Shown here piece after piece: positions 54,736 to 63,847 of a stretch of DNA of 64,000 bases. This DNA comes from Virgibacillus alimentarius (lineage in GTDB: Bacteria > Bacillota > Bacilli > Bacillales > Amphibacillaceae): positions 46,832 through 110,831 of the forward strand of contig NZ_JFBD01000019.1 in assembly GCF_000709085.1 (NCBI RefSeq), in the 5' to 3' direction. Each line of letters starts with the position of its first letter. Within the stretch, counting starts at the first letter, position 1. The notes under the pieces were generated by a model. The model was not told the DNA's origin, made no database searches, and saw only the letters and a list, made by a program, of their open reading frames with translations. Both the position numbers and the translations under genes were made by a program.

Positions 54736-55527
54736 TCACCTCTGGTTCACTTTTTCAATCAAGGCTAAAAGCTCTTGCAATTGAGTGATTCTAAAGGTAG
54801 GAGCTACGTCGGTTTTCTCCTTTTGCTCCCGATTAATCCAGACAGAGTCTATTCCTGCAAGCGATGCACCTAAGATATCTGTATTTAGATTATCCCCTAC
54901 CATCAAAGCCTCGTCCTTTTCAACAGAAAGCAGTTTTAATGCATGTTCAAAAATAGACGGATCTGGTTTTCCTTTTCCAAATGCCCCGGAGATCACGATA
55001 TGTTCAAAATATGGTGCTAATTCGGGTGTGAGTTCAAGCTTGGTTTGTTGCAGATCGGGAGAACCATTGGTAAGCAGCAACAGTTTGTACTTCCCTTTCA
55101 ACTGATCTAACACAGCAAAAGCATCATCATATACAAATGGACTCTCCTTACGCCTAGTTGGAAACGTCTCCGCAAGCACATATCCAAATTCGGGATCGTC
55201 GATGCCAAGATCCTTTAAACCTCTTGTCCAAGCTTCTTTACGATATGTTGGTGCAATTTTTTTCAATTGGTGAAAAGAATCACCTTCATCTAAAAAATTC
55301 CCCCAAAGTCCCTCAAAAGGATTAATACCAATCATCTGCGTAAAATCATATGTATCATAGGAAGCGTATAACGTCCTCGCATTTCTCCTGACACGCTCTT
55401 CTAATTTTACCGGATCAACTGCATACCTTGTTTCGGCAATGGTGCAGGTTGATTTAAACGCTTCGGCAATACTTTTTTTATCCCATAGAAGAGTGTCATC
55501 CAAATCAAACATGATCGCTTTAAGCAT
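54736..55527 (-). CDS. HAD-superfamily hydrolase (YsaA-like)
   Basis: The 263-residue HAD phosphatase has [13 protein letters not shown] at residue 8, [13 protein letters not shown] near 150, and [11 protein letters not shown] with the motif III Lys and [13 protein letters not shown] near 210. A helical cap domain lies between. It resembles YsaA of B. subtilis, with a phosphatase role on an unknown metabolite. It is a single gene. Confidence 0.82.
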   Translation of the reverse strand: MLKAIMFDLDDTLLWDKKSIAEAFKSTCTIAETRYAVDPVKLEERVRRNARTLYASYDTYDFTQMIGINPFEGLWGNFLDEGDSFHQLKKIAPTYRKEAWTRGLKDLGIDDPEFGYVLAETFPTRRKESPFVYDDAFAVLDQLKGKYKLLLLTNGSPDLQQTKLELTPELAPYFEHIVISGAFGKGKPDPSIFEHALKLLSVEKDEALMVGDNLNTDILGASLAGIDSVWINREQKEKTDVAPTFRITQLQELLALIEKVNQR

Positions 55528-55723
55528 TTACTATTCCCCCATTTTTTGATTCTCATTTGTTATCCCTTAAGTATATTGCTTCTATAAGACTTTAGGAAAA
55601 CGATGACTTATTGAAGGGCTTTGTATTTATTCATCCTTTTCCTTCATCTCCATTCGCAATTTAGATAATATTCTATCATACTATTTTATCGATAGGGTAC
55701 TGAATCCAAAACAGACGTAACTG

Positions 55724-55769
55724 AAAAGAACGATACATCACCTATATGTAAGTGAAATGCATCGTTCTT
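55724..55769 (-). terminator. Terminator of the RlpA-like gene
   Basis: Stem AAGAACGAT/ATCGTTCTT around a 26-base loop, followed by TTTTC on the minus strand. Confidence 0.6.
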
Positions 55770-55773
55770 AGAT

Positions 55774-56442
55774 TTAAACTTCTTTTAATTCCATTGTAAT
55801 CATTCGATCTGTTTCTGTGTCATAAACAACTGTTCCTCTAACTGTAATATTTTCCTGTGTTGATTGTAATGCATAATCATAAATTTCCCGCATTCTTGTA
55901 GAGGATACATTCGTTTTTTCAACTACCTCAGACGATAATACGCTATAATTTGGATATGCAGCCTGCACAACTTTTGATAGATAATCTCTCCACTTTTCTT
56001 GCTCAAGCTCAGGGGAAGGGGTAATTTCAACACGAATGATACCTACACTCGGACTTGCTCCCAATGCTTCAAAAGCCCTCCGGTGAAGATTGATTTTATT
56101 TGACGGATAGCCAGGAACTTTATCCACAACTGTTACCATTACCTCTCTTTGTCCTGGCATCGAAAGGTTTTTCACTTTAAGTGTTTGCCCACATTGATAC
56201 GAAGAGTTGACACCTACAGCGGCTGTCATATATAGATTAGACGACCAAGGAATCCCGCATTGTGTGACTGCACCTCCCTCTGTCCATGTAGCTTCCCCCG
56301 ACACGGATTGCTGGCGTTGGTCGTAGTAAGCCGGATTGGGAAAGCTTCTGTAGGAATCGATGGGGTGATCATATGGATTAACTTGATAAGGATAATTCGC
56401 AGATTTGGTTGCATTAGGCATGTAAGGGTAATAGGAATACAT
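55774..56442 (-). CDS. RlpA-like double-psi beta-barrel protein with DUF3889
   Basis: The 222-residue protein has a Tyr/Pro/Asn-rich N-terminus (YYPYMPNATKSANYPY), a DPBB domain with SGEATWTEGGAVTQCGIPW near 48 and VMVTVVDKVPGYPSNKINLHRRAFEAL near 105, and a C-terminal DUF3889 region (residues ~145-222). No signal peptide is seen, so it may be a spore-coat-associated factor. Barrel proteins of this type bind or remodel glycan. It has a single promoter and terminator. Confidence 0.72.
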   Translation of the reverse strand: MYSYYPYMPNATKSANYPYQVNPYDHPIDSYRSFPNPAYYDQRQQSVSGEATWTEGGAVTQCGIPWSSNLYMTAAVGVNSSYQCGQTLKVKNLSMPGQREVMVTVVDKVPGYPSNKINLHRRAFEALGASPSVGIIRVEITPSPELEQEKWRDYLSKVVQAAYPNYSVLSSEVVEKTNVSSTRMREIYDYALQSTQENITVRGTVVYDTETDRMITMELKEV

Positions 56443-56899
56443 ACTTTTTCCTCCTGTCTTTATATGTCTCTGTTAACATATGGCTAGGAAGGGTTGACCT
56501 GTGACAGAAGCTGAATCATATTTTTGTAACAAATTACATGCGATAACAAGATTTTAATCACCATAGTAATTGCTGTAATCGGCACATTCATTGGAATAAA
56601 TACTCGAAAACTTGTTTAAAAAAAGGAATAGCTGTATGCTCTAAAAATCTTCCGTCTATTTTTCACCTGCTCGGTCGAACTCACAAACATCCCGGTTATG
56701 CTACGTCTTTGTATCCAACCATTCGACATTTACCACTTATCATTTGGTGACTTTTGGAACATCCTTTATATTAGTAGTCGAAAGTAGAGTTGGTATCTTT
56801 ATCCCGCATCTAACTGAAATATCCCCCCCAGGTTATGAGATAACACCAAGAAAGACAAGTGGGGATGGTCTAAATAACAAAAAATTTAGGAGTGTAGTA
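56443..56899. other. Intergenic region before the Crp-like regulator, with relic frame
   Basis: On the plus strand a 24-residue frame ends at 56619 (ILITIVIAVIGTFIGINTRKLV), like the last helix of a membrane transporter; its upstream part is gone. Then comes a C-rich box, CCCCCCAGGTTATGAGATA (56823-56842), near the Crp gene. Confidence 0.35.
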
Positions 56900-57550
56900 A
56901 TGATCGATCGTAATCCATTGCAACCATCACGTGTTATTCATTTATTTGATCAATATCGCATTGATGCATGGAAAACACAAAACAAATACACTTATCAAAA
57001 AGGGGAGCAAGTGACATATCCACATAAATTAATGAATGACATCTATTTAATTATCGAAGGCGATGTGCGCATCTTTCATATCCATCAAGATGGAAAAGAG
57101 TGTGTGTTGGGCATACTAACAGCTGGTGATTTTATTGATTTACCTAGCGTTTTTACAGAGCAAGAAAGTGATGCATATTCCATTGCATTAACAACAGTTA
57201 CTGTAGTGAAGGTTTCAAAAAAAGAAATCATAGAAGAAGTAACCAGTACACCGGAGTTATCTTATGCATTATTACATCACTTTTCCAATCAATTACGAGA
57301 AGTTGTTTTTATTTTGGAGCAAGTGGCATATGACAAAGTGGAAGAACGGTTAGTGTACATCTTGGAGAAATTAATAGATCCGACGAATGAAAGAGAAGGA
57401 TGGTATCCATTTCCACCTTATCTTACCCATAAAGACATTGCGGGAATGATTGCATCTACACGAGAAACAGTTACTTTTTTAATTAATAAACTCGTGCAAA
57501 ATGGAATCCTTCGCAATGATCAACAACGACTCTGGTTTAAAAAAGTGTAG
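56900..57550 (+). CDS. Crp/Fnr-family transcriptional regulator
   Basis: The 216-residue regulator has a cAMP-binding-like N-terminal domain (IIEGDVRIFHIHQDGKECVLGILTAGDFIDLP near 52) and a C-terminal HTH_Crp domain (YLTHKDIAGMIASTRETVTFLINKLVQNGIL near 175). The ATG at 56900 has AGGAGTG upstream. The N-terminal cysteine cluster of true Fnr is missing, so it is not an Fnr-type oxygen sensor. It is next to OsmC and a symmetrical TGTAAG site, which suggests it controls OsmC. Confidence 0.82.
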   Translation: MIDRNPLQPSRVIHLFDQYRIDAWKTQNKYTYQKGEQVTYPHKLMNDIYLIIEGDVRIFHIHQDGKECVLGILTAGDFIDLPSVFTEQESDAYSIALTTVTVVKVSKKEIIEEVTSTPELSYALLHHFSNQLREVVFILEQVAYDKVEERLVYILEKLIDPTNEREGWYPFPPYLTHKDIAGMIASTRETVTFLINKLVQNGILRNDQQRLWFKKV

Positions 57551-57554
57551 ACAA

Positions 57555-57600
57555 TGTAAGCTATCTTACATACAACTCAAACCCCCAAGGGTATGATATA
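57555..57600 (+). promoter_or_regulatory. Crp-type palindrome and C/G-rich box before OsmC
   Basis: TGTAAG-4-CTTACA (57555-57570) resembles a Crp/Fnr half-site pair. It is followed by AAACCCCCAAGGGTATGATATA (57579-57600), a CsoR/CstR-like pseudo-palindrome over a TATGAT -10 box. Confidence 0.5.
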
Positions 57601-57638
57601 GCTAGTAAGATAAATTCAGCTTTTGGAGGGAATAATAC

Positions 57639-58130
57639 ATGAATGGTATTAATTTTGATGCAGTGGAACAGACAGCAAAGGCAATTTCAGAAGATCGCTC
57701 ATTAAAAATGAGAAATTGGAAAGCACAAATCAAATGGGAATCAGGTGTTGTGAATAAATTACACATTCGCGATTTTGATCCGATTACGATGGACGAGCCT
57801 GCACCTTTAGGTGGGACAGATACTGGTGCGAACCCTGTAGAAATGTTGATTGGAACTGCAGGAAGCTGTTTTGCAATCACATTTGAAGTGTTAGCGTCTC
57901 AACAAGGTATTACATTAGACGATGTCGTTGTTGATGTAGAAGGTGACCTAAATGCAGCTGTATTTTTAGGTGTTGAAGAAGGGGATGGCGGCATTCTCGA
58001 TCCAATTATCACATTAAAAGCAACGACATCTGCTCCAAAGGAACAAGTAGAAGAAATAGCAAAAGTAGCCTTACAAAAATCACCAGTTCTTGCAAGCATG
58101 AAAACAGAATTACGCTTAGAGATTGTCTGA
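57639..58130 (+). CDS. OsmC-family protein lacking the second redox Cys
   Basis: The 163-residue OsmC-like protein has GTAGSCFAITFEVLA near residue 72 with the peroxidatic Cys. The second (resolving) Cys of OsmC/Ohr, near the end, is replaced in QKSPVLASM by Ser. So it may not act as a thiol peroxidase, but as a carrier or a different enzyme. The ATG 57639 has GGAGGG upstream. A promoter box and Crp gene lie before it, and a strong hairpin follows. It may sense or detoxify organic hydroperoxides or persulfides. Confidence 0.8.
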   Translation: MNGINFDAVEQTAKAISEDRSLKMRNWKAQIKWESGVVNKLHIRDFDPITMDEPAPLGGTDTGANPVEMLIGTAGSCFAITFEVLASQQGITLDDVVVDVEGDLNAAVFLGVEEGDGGILDPIITLKATTSAPKEQVEEIAKVALQKSPVLASMKTELRLEIV

Positions 58131-58139
58131 TTTAAAAAT

Positions 58140-58172
58140 TTAGGGTCAGCCCGCACGCAAGGGGCTAACCCT
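58140..58172 (+). terminator. Terminator of OsmC
   Basis: Stem TAGGGTCAGCCC/GGGCTAACCCTA with one mismatch, followed by AAAAACTG and a weak T-tract; on the opposite strand a T-run exists. Confidence 0.75.
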
Positions 58173-58455
58173 AAAAACTGTTTACAATATCCGTGCTTTC
58201 CCTTTATAACTAAAAAGATCCAGTCTAGTTTTGAATGTTTACTTGTTGCTATATTTCTAATAACTCAATATTTTGCTTACGAAAAAAATATTTACTATTT
58301 GAAAACACTATCCACAATCCAAGGGTTCCGCTTCCATATGGATTGGAATGGGTGTAACTATGAGGAAACGTATGAAGTGGAAATTGTTACGGTCAATGCA
58401 AATTTTAATATAGGTAATATAGTCATAAATTGGCTTTCACCAAAAATAAAGCAAA
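58173..58455. other. Intergenic region between OsmC and the tRNA
   Basis: No supported gene. A 68-codon plus-strand frame at 58299-58505 has no ribosome site and overlaps the tRNA terminator, so it is not called. Confidence 0.35.
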
Positions 58456-58495
58456 AGCGCCCCCCCCTTGATAAACAAAGGATTAGCGCCTTACC
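58456..58495 (-). terminator. Terminator of tRNA-Val
   Basis: On the minus strand GCGC, CCTT...AAGG and GCGC pair around TGTTTATC, followed by TTTTGC and TTTATTTTT. Confidence 0.55.
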
Positions 58496-58502
58496 TAGAG
58501 AA

Positions 58503-58575
58503 TGATTCCGATTGGGCTCGAACCAACGACCTCATGCCTGTCAAGCATGCGCTCTCCCAGCTGAGCTACGGAATC
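58503..58575 (-). tRNA. tRNA-Val (anticodon GAC)
   Basis: The 73-nt minus-strand sequence folds as a full cloverleaf: acceptor GATTCCG/CGGAATC, D-stem GCTC/GAGC, anticodon stem CATGC/GCATG with loop TTGACAG (anticodon GAC), T-arm GTTGG-TTCGAGC-CCAAT and discriminator A. The CCA end is not encoded. Confidence 0.95.
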
Positions 58576-59185
58576 GTAATATAAAATACAATCGATATGT
58601 CACTCACACAATATGTATTATACATATAATGGCCTAACCTTGCAAGAAATATTTTCAGGAAATACATGCTCCCGCTTTTCCTGCAAAATGTGAAGCAGCA
58701 TGAAAAATGGACAAGCCACTTCGCCTTTTCGATTTAATCCATTCCCCTAACTGTACCCAAACTTGTTAGCAATTTCAGCAGCCTTCTCTCATTCTATCAA
58801 CTAAACCTACTACTCTATTCACACATAATCCTCTAGTCATATATGAACCATAATTAAATCAAACGAAACCACTCCCATTTGCTAAAGGCTAATTGTTCAC
58901 AGACTTTCCAGCTCACACCCCTTTTGCTCCACCCTTCCTCTTTAAAACCCCCACAAAGTAATTTTAAACAATCATTTAATTTTTGAATTTATGTTCAAAT
59001 AAATCTTGCTATTTTGATTTGTCTAAAGTAAAATAGCAAGCAAGTATCCATTTTCAGAAAATTTAAGCATCCATCTTTTCATGAAGTGTTTCTAAAAATT
59101 GTTTAATTTACTTCATCAAAAGTACATCCAATAGATTCATACACATCCTTTAAAAAACTGTACATTGCCTGTAAGGAGGAAGAAA
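58576..59185. other. Intergenic region upstream of the fatty-acid operon, with inverted repeats
   Basis: No gene is supported. Two palindromes lie near the operon: TTTGAA-6-TTCAAA (58982-58999) and an 11-bp stem CTTGCTATTTT/AAAATAGCAAG (59005-59040) with no T-tail. They could be sites for the TetR-type regulator encoded in the operon, or a transcript hairpin. Confidence 0.45.
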
Positions 59186-60334
59186 ATGAGTGCTTCTTTT
59201 TTAACAGAGGATCATGAAATGTTTCGAATGTCGCTTAGGAAAATGCTGGAGAAACATGCATATCCATATTACAAGAAGTGGGAGAATGATCGTCAAATTT
59301 CAAGAGACATTTGGTTAAAACTCGGGGAAAGTGGTTTTTTGCTGTCATGGGTTGACGAGAAATATGGTGGATTAGGGTTGGATTTTTCTTATTCGATGGT
59401 ACTTATTGAAGAGTTAGAAAAGGTCGGGGCTGGTTTAGCCAGCGGAATTTGTTTGCACTGCGATATTGTAACCCCTTACATTAATGCCTATGGTACCGAA
59501 GCCCAAAAAAAGAAATGGCTTTCTAAAAGTGTAACAGGGGATTTTATTTCTGCGGTTGCAATGACAGAGCCTGGTGTTGGGTCTGATTTAGCAAGTGTGA
59601 AGACAACAGCAAAACGAGAGGGTGATTACTACATTTTAAATGGCGAAAAAACATTTATCACAAATGGACATCATGCCGATTATGTGATCGTCGTTTGTAA
59701 AACAGATCCGCAGGCTGTACCTGCACATCGGGGCATTAGTTTACTTGTTATTGAAGATGGAATGGAAGGATTTAGTCGCGGTGCGCAGTTAAATAAAATA
59801 GGGATGCATAGTGGTGATACCGGAGAACTTATTTTTGAAGATGTAAAAGTTCCCGCCGAAAACCTGCTTGGTGAAGAAGGAAAAGGATTCTATTATTTAA
59901 TGGATCAATTGCAGCAAGAGCGTCTGGTGGTTGCACTTCAAGTTCAGGTGGAAGCAGAAGTAATGCTAAAGTTAACGGTGGATTATGTAAAAGAACGGAA
60001 AGCTTTTGGAAGCAGGATAGCGGATTTTCAAAACACGCAATTTAAAATTGCGGAAATGGCGACTGAAATTGATTTAGGCAGAAATTATATAAACACATTA
60101 ACAGAGAAGCATTTGCAGGGTGAAGAAATCGTTAAGGAGGTATCAATGGTTAAATGGTGGATTAGTGAAATGGCAAAGCGAGTTGCAGCAGAATGTATGC
60201 AATTACACGGTGGTTATGGATATATGGAAGAGTATGAGATTGCCCGTCGCTATCGGGATATTCCAGTGACAAGTATTTATGCTGGAACAACCGAAATTAT
60301 GAAAAATATCATTGCAAAAAAGATACTGAGCTAG
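59186..60334 (+). CDS. Acyl-CoA dehydrogenase
   Basis: From ATG 59186 (TAAGGAGGA upstream) the 382-residue enzyme is an FAD-dependent acyl-CoA dehydrogenase that makes the enoyl-CoA in beta-oxidation. It has AMTEPGVGSDLASVKTTA near 127, FITNGHHADYVIV near 157, and a C-terminal YGYMEEYEIARRYRDIPVTSIYAGTTEIMKNIIAK with the catalytic Glu typical of the family. It begins the operon with TetR, acyl-CoA synthetase and thiolase. Confidence 0.9.
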   Translation: MSASFLTEDHEMFRMSLRKMLEKHAYPYYKKWENDRQISRDIWLKLGESGFLLSWVDEKYGGLGLDFSYSMVLIEELEKVGAGLASGICLHCDIVTPYINAYGTEAQKKKWLSKSVTGDFISAVAMTEPGVGSDLASVKTTAKREGDYYILNGEKTFITNGHHADYVIVVCKTDPQAVPAHRGISLLVIEDGMEGFSRGAQLNKIGMHSGDTGELIFEDVKVPAENLLGEEGKGFYYLMDQLQQERLVVALQVQVEAEVMLKLTVDYVKERKAFGSRIADFQNTQFKIAEMATEIDLGRNYINTLTEKHLQGEEIVKEVSMVKWWISEMAKRVAAECMQLHGGYGYMEEYEIARRYRDIPVTSIYAGTTEIMKNIIAKKILS

Positions 60335-60344
60335 GGGTAGGCAT

Positions 60345-60929
60345 ATGAAGCTGTCAGAGAAAAAGTCATTGAAGAAAAAGGAACAAATTTTATTGTCTGC
60401 GGTCAAAATCGTGAATAGACATGGGTATGATGGTGCTACGATGGAGGAAATTGCGGCAGAGTTACTGATGACAAAAGGATCTCTTTATTATTATTTTAAA
60501 AATAAAGGGGATTTAATGTATCAATGTCATAACCTTATTCTCTCAAAAGCAATTGATGAGCTAAAAGAGCATATCAATGAGGAAGATAGTGCAGAGGAAA
60601 TGCTGCGTAATATGATTATAACCCATATTGATTTTGCAATCGAGGAACAAGAGACATTTAACTTAATCACTAGACCATATCATACGTTTAATAAAGAACA
60701 ATTACAAGAAGTATTAAAACTCCGTAAAAACTATTCTGGATTGTTTGATCAAGTAATTGAAAAAGGTTTATCTTCCAAAGCGTTTAAAATAAAAGAACCA
60801 ATTATTGCGAGAATGTTTATGCTCGGGTCTATGAACTGGATACAACAATGGTATAATCCGGACGGCCGACTAAACAAGAAAGAGTTGCAAAAAATATTTG
60901 GGGATTACATGATTAAACTTTTAAAATAA
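60345..60929 (+). CDS. TetR-family transcriptional regulator
   Basis: The 194-residue TetR protein has the N-terminal HTH (GATMEEIAAELLMTKGSLYYYFKNKGDLM near 27) and an alpha-helical ligand domain. It follows the dehydrogenase by 10 bp and comes 14 bp before the acyl-CoA synthetase. Fatty-acid TetR regulators (FadR/FarR-like) bind acyl-CoA and repress such operons, so it probably controls this one. The upstream palindromes are candidate sites. Confidence 0.85.
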   Translation: MKLSEKKSLKKKEQILLSAVKIVNRHGYDGATMEEIAAELLMTKGSLYYYFKNKGDLMYQCHNLILSKAIDELKEHINEEDSAEEMLRNMIITHIDFAIEEQETFNLITRPYHTFNKEQLQEVLKLRKNYSGLFDQVIEKGLSSKAFKIKEPIIARMFMLGSMNWIQQWYNPDGRLNKKELQKIFGDYMIKLLK

Positions 60930-60943
60930 AGGGGTTGGAAGAC

Positions 60944-62449
60944 GTGTTTGTAACTAAAAACCTGGAGGAATGGGCAAAAAAACAACCAGAAAAAGTCTAT
61001 ACAATCTATCAAGGACAGAAATGGACATATGGGGAGTTTTTTTACAAGGTGAAACGAGTTGCTGCCTATTTTCAGCAGAAAGGATATCAAAAGGACGATG
61101 TAATAGCTTTGTATGCACTCAATTCAGATCTGTTTCTTGCCTGCTACTATGGAATTCAATTGGGCGGATTTTCTGTTATGCCTGTGAATACAAAACTAGC
61201 TGCTCCAGAAGTAGAGTATATCTTTTCACATTCTGAAGCGAAAGCATTGGTTTATGACGTGCGACTGGAAGAAACGGTGAATCAAACGAATCACACTTTT
61301 CAGGACGTCCTAACAATTGGCGGTAATGATACACTTGATCAAATCATCAATGATGAGACACTTGAATATACACCGACAAAGTTAGAAGCTGAAGATATTG
61401 GTGTTGTCATGTATACCTCCGGAACAACCGGAAAGCCCAAAGGGGTTATGCTGACACATCAAAATATAAAAGCAGTAGGAATGATTTGGTCAGAAGCAAT
61501 GGATATTACCAATGATGACCGGATGCTAGTATCCACCCCGCTCTTTCATTGTGCTGCCAGTCATGTTTTTGTCGTCCCTGTCACCTATAAAGGTGGAACG
61601 ATTATCATTGAAGAAAATTTTTCTCCGACAGGGACAATTCAAACGCTTCAAAATGCAAGTCCAACCATGTTTTTTGGAGTTCCTGCCATGTATAGCTTCC
61701 TTTTAAATTTACCGAATATTAAAAACATAAAATTGCCGACACTTCGCCTTTTCGGTTATGGAGCGGCACCTATGCCATATGAATTAATAAAGCAATTAAA
61801 AAACATATTTCCAGATGTAAAAATCCAGAATTTATATGGACAGACGGAAAATTCACCTGCAGCAACAACGTTGAAAGATCATTTTACGCTTGAAAAAATT
61901 GGCTCCGTTGGTGAATCTTTGCCCCAAACGGAAGTACTTGTCGTTGATGAGCACGGCAAATCTGTACCCACAGGTGAGATCGGTGAAATCATCGTCAAAG
62001 GACCACAAGTGATGAAAGGGTATTTAAAAGATGAGGAGGCAACGCACCAAGCAATTAAAGATGGATGGCTGTACAGTGGCGACCTTGGTAGACTTGATAA
62101 AGATGGCCTCCTGTATATTGTAGATCGAAGAAAAGATATGATCATTCGCGGTGGCGAAAATGTATATCCGGTTGAGATAGAAGAAGTATTGTATCAAATA
62201 CCTGAATTGTTAGAAGTGGCGGTTGTCGGGGTTCCTCACGAAATATACGGAGAAGTACCAAAGACATTTGCTGTTGTGAAAGAAGGAAAAACGATTTCCG
62301 AACAAGTAATTATTGATTATTGCAACATGCATCTTGCCGCGTATAAAGTTCCAATGGAAGTAGAAATCATGAATGAATTACCACGTAACGCATCTGGAAA
62401 AGTGTTAAAACATACATTGCGATCCAATGATAAAAATCGTATTGGTTAA
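60944..62449 (+). CDS. Long-chain acyl-CoA synthetase
   Basis: The 501-residue enzyme activates a fatty acid with ATP and CoA. The AMP-binding motif VMYTSGTTGKPKGVMLTHQN lies near residue 156, QTENSPAATT near 303 and the C-terminal hinge/Lys region GRLDKDGLLYIVDRRKDMIIRGGENVYPVEIEEVL near 385. GTG 60944 has AAAGGGG nine bases before; the in-frame TTG at 60935 sits on the site. It belongs with the dehydrogenase, TetR and thiolase. Chain length preference is unknown. Confidence 0.88.
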   Translation: MFVTKNLEEWAKKQPEKVYTIYQGQKWTYGEFFYKVKRVAAYFQQKGYQKDDVIALYALNSDLFLACYYGIQLGGFSVMPVNTKLAAPEVEYIFSHSEAKALVYDVRLEETVNQTNHTFQDVLTIGGNDTLDQIINDETLEYTPTKLEAEDIGVVMYTSGTTGKPKGVMLTHQNIKAVGMIWSEAMDITNDDRMLVSTPLFHCAASHVFVVPVTYKGGTIIIEENFSPTGTIQTLQNASPTMFFGVPAMYSFLLNLPNIKNIKLPTLRLFGYGAAPMPYELIKQLKNIFPDVKIQNLYGQTENSPAATTLKDHFTLEKIGSVGESLPQTEVLVVDEHGKSVPTGEIGEIIVKGPQVMKGYLKDEEATHQAIKDGWLYSGDLGRLDKDGLLYIVDRRKDMIIRGGENVYPVEIEEVLYQIPELLEVAVVGVPHEIYGEVPKTFAVVKEGKTISEQVIIDYCNMHLAAYKVPMEVEIMNELPRNASGKVLKHTLRSNDKNRIG

Positions 62450-62460
62450 ATAATGGGTTC

Positions 62461-62566
62461 GTGTTCAAAAAGTTGTCTAATAACCCACATTATTCAGATT
62501 CAATGATGTTAAAACATCCAAATAAGCATATATTCTTTACATCAAAATAGACAACCTTTTGAACAC
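62461..62566. repeat. MITE-like inverted-repeat element
   Basis: Nineteen-base ends, GTGTTCAAAAAGTTGTCTA and its near-perfect complement TAGACAACCTTTTGAACAC (one mismatch), enclose 68 bp without an ORF. A target-site duplication is not evident. It lies between the acyl-CoA synthetase and thiolase genes. It may instead act as a long mRNA hairpin. Confidence 0.55.
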
Positions 62567-62623
62567 ACACTTACCTGTTTTCTATAATGACGAAAGAAAT
62601 TTCAAAAGAAAGGGGAAGCAAGA

Positions 62624-63805
62624 ATGGAGAATGTATATATTGTCAATGGTGCACGGACAGCTTTTGGTGCATTTGGAGGTTCATTCAAAAAAACAAGTGC
62701 AACAGAACTAGGAACAATCACTGCCAAAGAAGCCATGAAGCGTTCTAGCGTAAAAGCAGAAGCGATTGACCATGTTATTTATGGAAATGTTATTCATTCC
62801 AGTGCAAATGCAGCATACTTGGCTCGTCATATCGGCTTAAATGCTGGGGTACCTAAAGAGATTGGAGCCTATACGGTGAACCGTTTATGTGGCTCTGGTG
62901 CACAATCGATTGTTAATGCTGCACAGCACATTTTGCTAAGAGAAGCAGATGTCGTATTAGCTGGCGGAGCGGAAAATATGTCCATGTCCCCGTACGTTAA
63001 TTTCAGTCAAAGATTTAGCGGACCAAAGATGGGCAATCTCCAGTTTGAAGATATGCTGCTTGCTACACTAACAGATAAATATACGGGAAGCGGCATGGGA
63101 ATGACAGCTGAAAAATTAGCTGAGCAATACTCCATTTCGCGGGAAGAGCAGGATCAGTTCTCGATCGAATCAAACTTGCGTGCCGCTGAAGCTATGGAAA
63201 ATGGTTGTTTTGCTGAGGAGATTGTCCCTGTCGAAGTGAAAACGCGTAGAGATTCCATAGTTGTTAATAAAGATGAGCATATAAAACCAAATGTAACAAC
63301 AGATAGCATGGCTAAATTAAAACCTTCCTTTAAAAAGAATGGAACTGTAACAGCTGGGAATGCATCCGGAATTAACGATGGGGCAGCTTCTGTAATCGTT
63401 GCAAGTAAGTCGGCTATTGATAAACATAAGCTACAGCCAATTGCCCGTATTGTTTCGTGGGGAACGGCCGGTGTTGATCCGACCATCATGGGTATTGGGC
63501 CAGTACCAGCAATTAAACAGGCATTAGCGAGAGCAAATTTAGCTCTTGGGGATATTGATTTATTTGAAATAAATGAAGCGTTCGCCGCGCAATATTTAGC
63601 GGTTGAAAAGGAATTAGGACTGGAGCGTTCGATCGTAAATGTTCATGGCGGCGCAATTGCTCTAGGCCATCCGGTTGGTGTAAGTGGTACAAGAATTACT
63701 TTATCAGCAGCATATGAATTAAGACGTCGTAAGGGAAAATATGCTGTTGCCAGCCTATGTATAGGTGGCGGCCAAGGAATTGCATTGATTATGGAGCGTA
63801 TATAG
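62624..63805 (+). CDS. Acetyl-CoA C-acyltransferase (thiolase)
   Basis: The 393-residue thiolase has the nucleophile Cys in NRLCGSGAQSIV near 87, INEAFAAQY near 345, GGAIALGHPVGVSGTR near 347 and CIGGGQGIAL near 380. It cleaves 3-ketoacyl-CoA in beta-oxidation, or forms acetoacetyl-CoA. ATG 62624 has AAAGGGGAAG upstream. It is the last visible gene of the fatty-acid cluster and is intact, unlike the remnant at 47711. Confidence 0.9.
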   Translation: MENVYIVNGARTAFGAFGGSFKKTSATELGTITAKEAMKRSSVKAEAIDHVIYGNVIHSSANAAYLARHIGLNAGVPKEIGAYTVNRLCGSGAQSIVNAAQHILLREADVVLAGGAENMSMSPYVNFSQRFSGPKMGNLQFEDMLLATLTDKYTGSGMGMTAEKLAEQYSISREEQDQFSIESNLRAAEAMENGCFAEEIVPVEVKTRRDSIVVNKDEHIKPNVTTDSMAKLKPSFKKNGTVTAGNASGINDGAASVIVASKSAIDKHKLQPIARIVSWGTAGVDPTIMGIGPVPAIKQALARANLALGDIDLFEINEAFAAQYLAVEKELGLERSIVNVHGGAIALGHPVGVSGTRITLSAAYELRRRKGKYAVASLCIGGGQGIALIMERI

Positions 63806-63847
63806 AAAATGTCTTTCAATATTCTATTAAATGAGAACAGACCAGCT

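Noticed and set aside
58299..58505. 68-codon plus-strand frame before the tRNA
   Set aside because: No ribosome site, and it runs into the tRNA terminator on the other strand. A transposase C-terminus was considered but no motif fits.
59005..59040. Terminator before the fatty-acid operon
   Set aside because: The stem is strong but no T-run follows on either strand.
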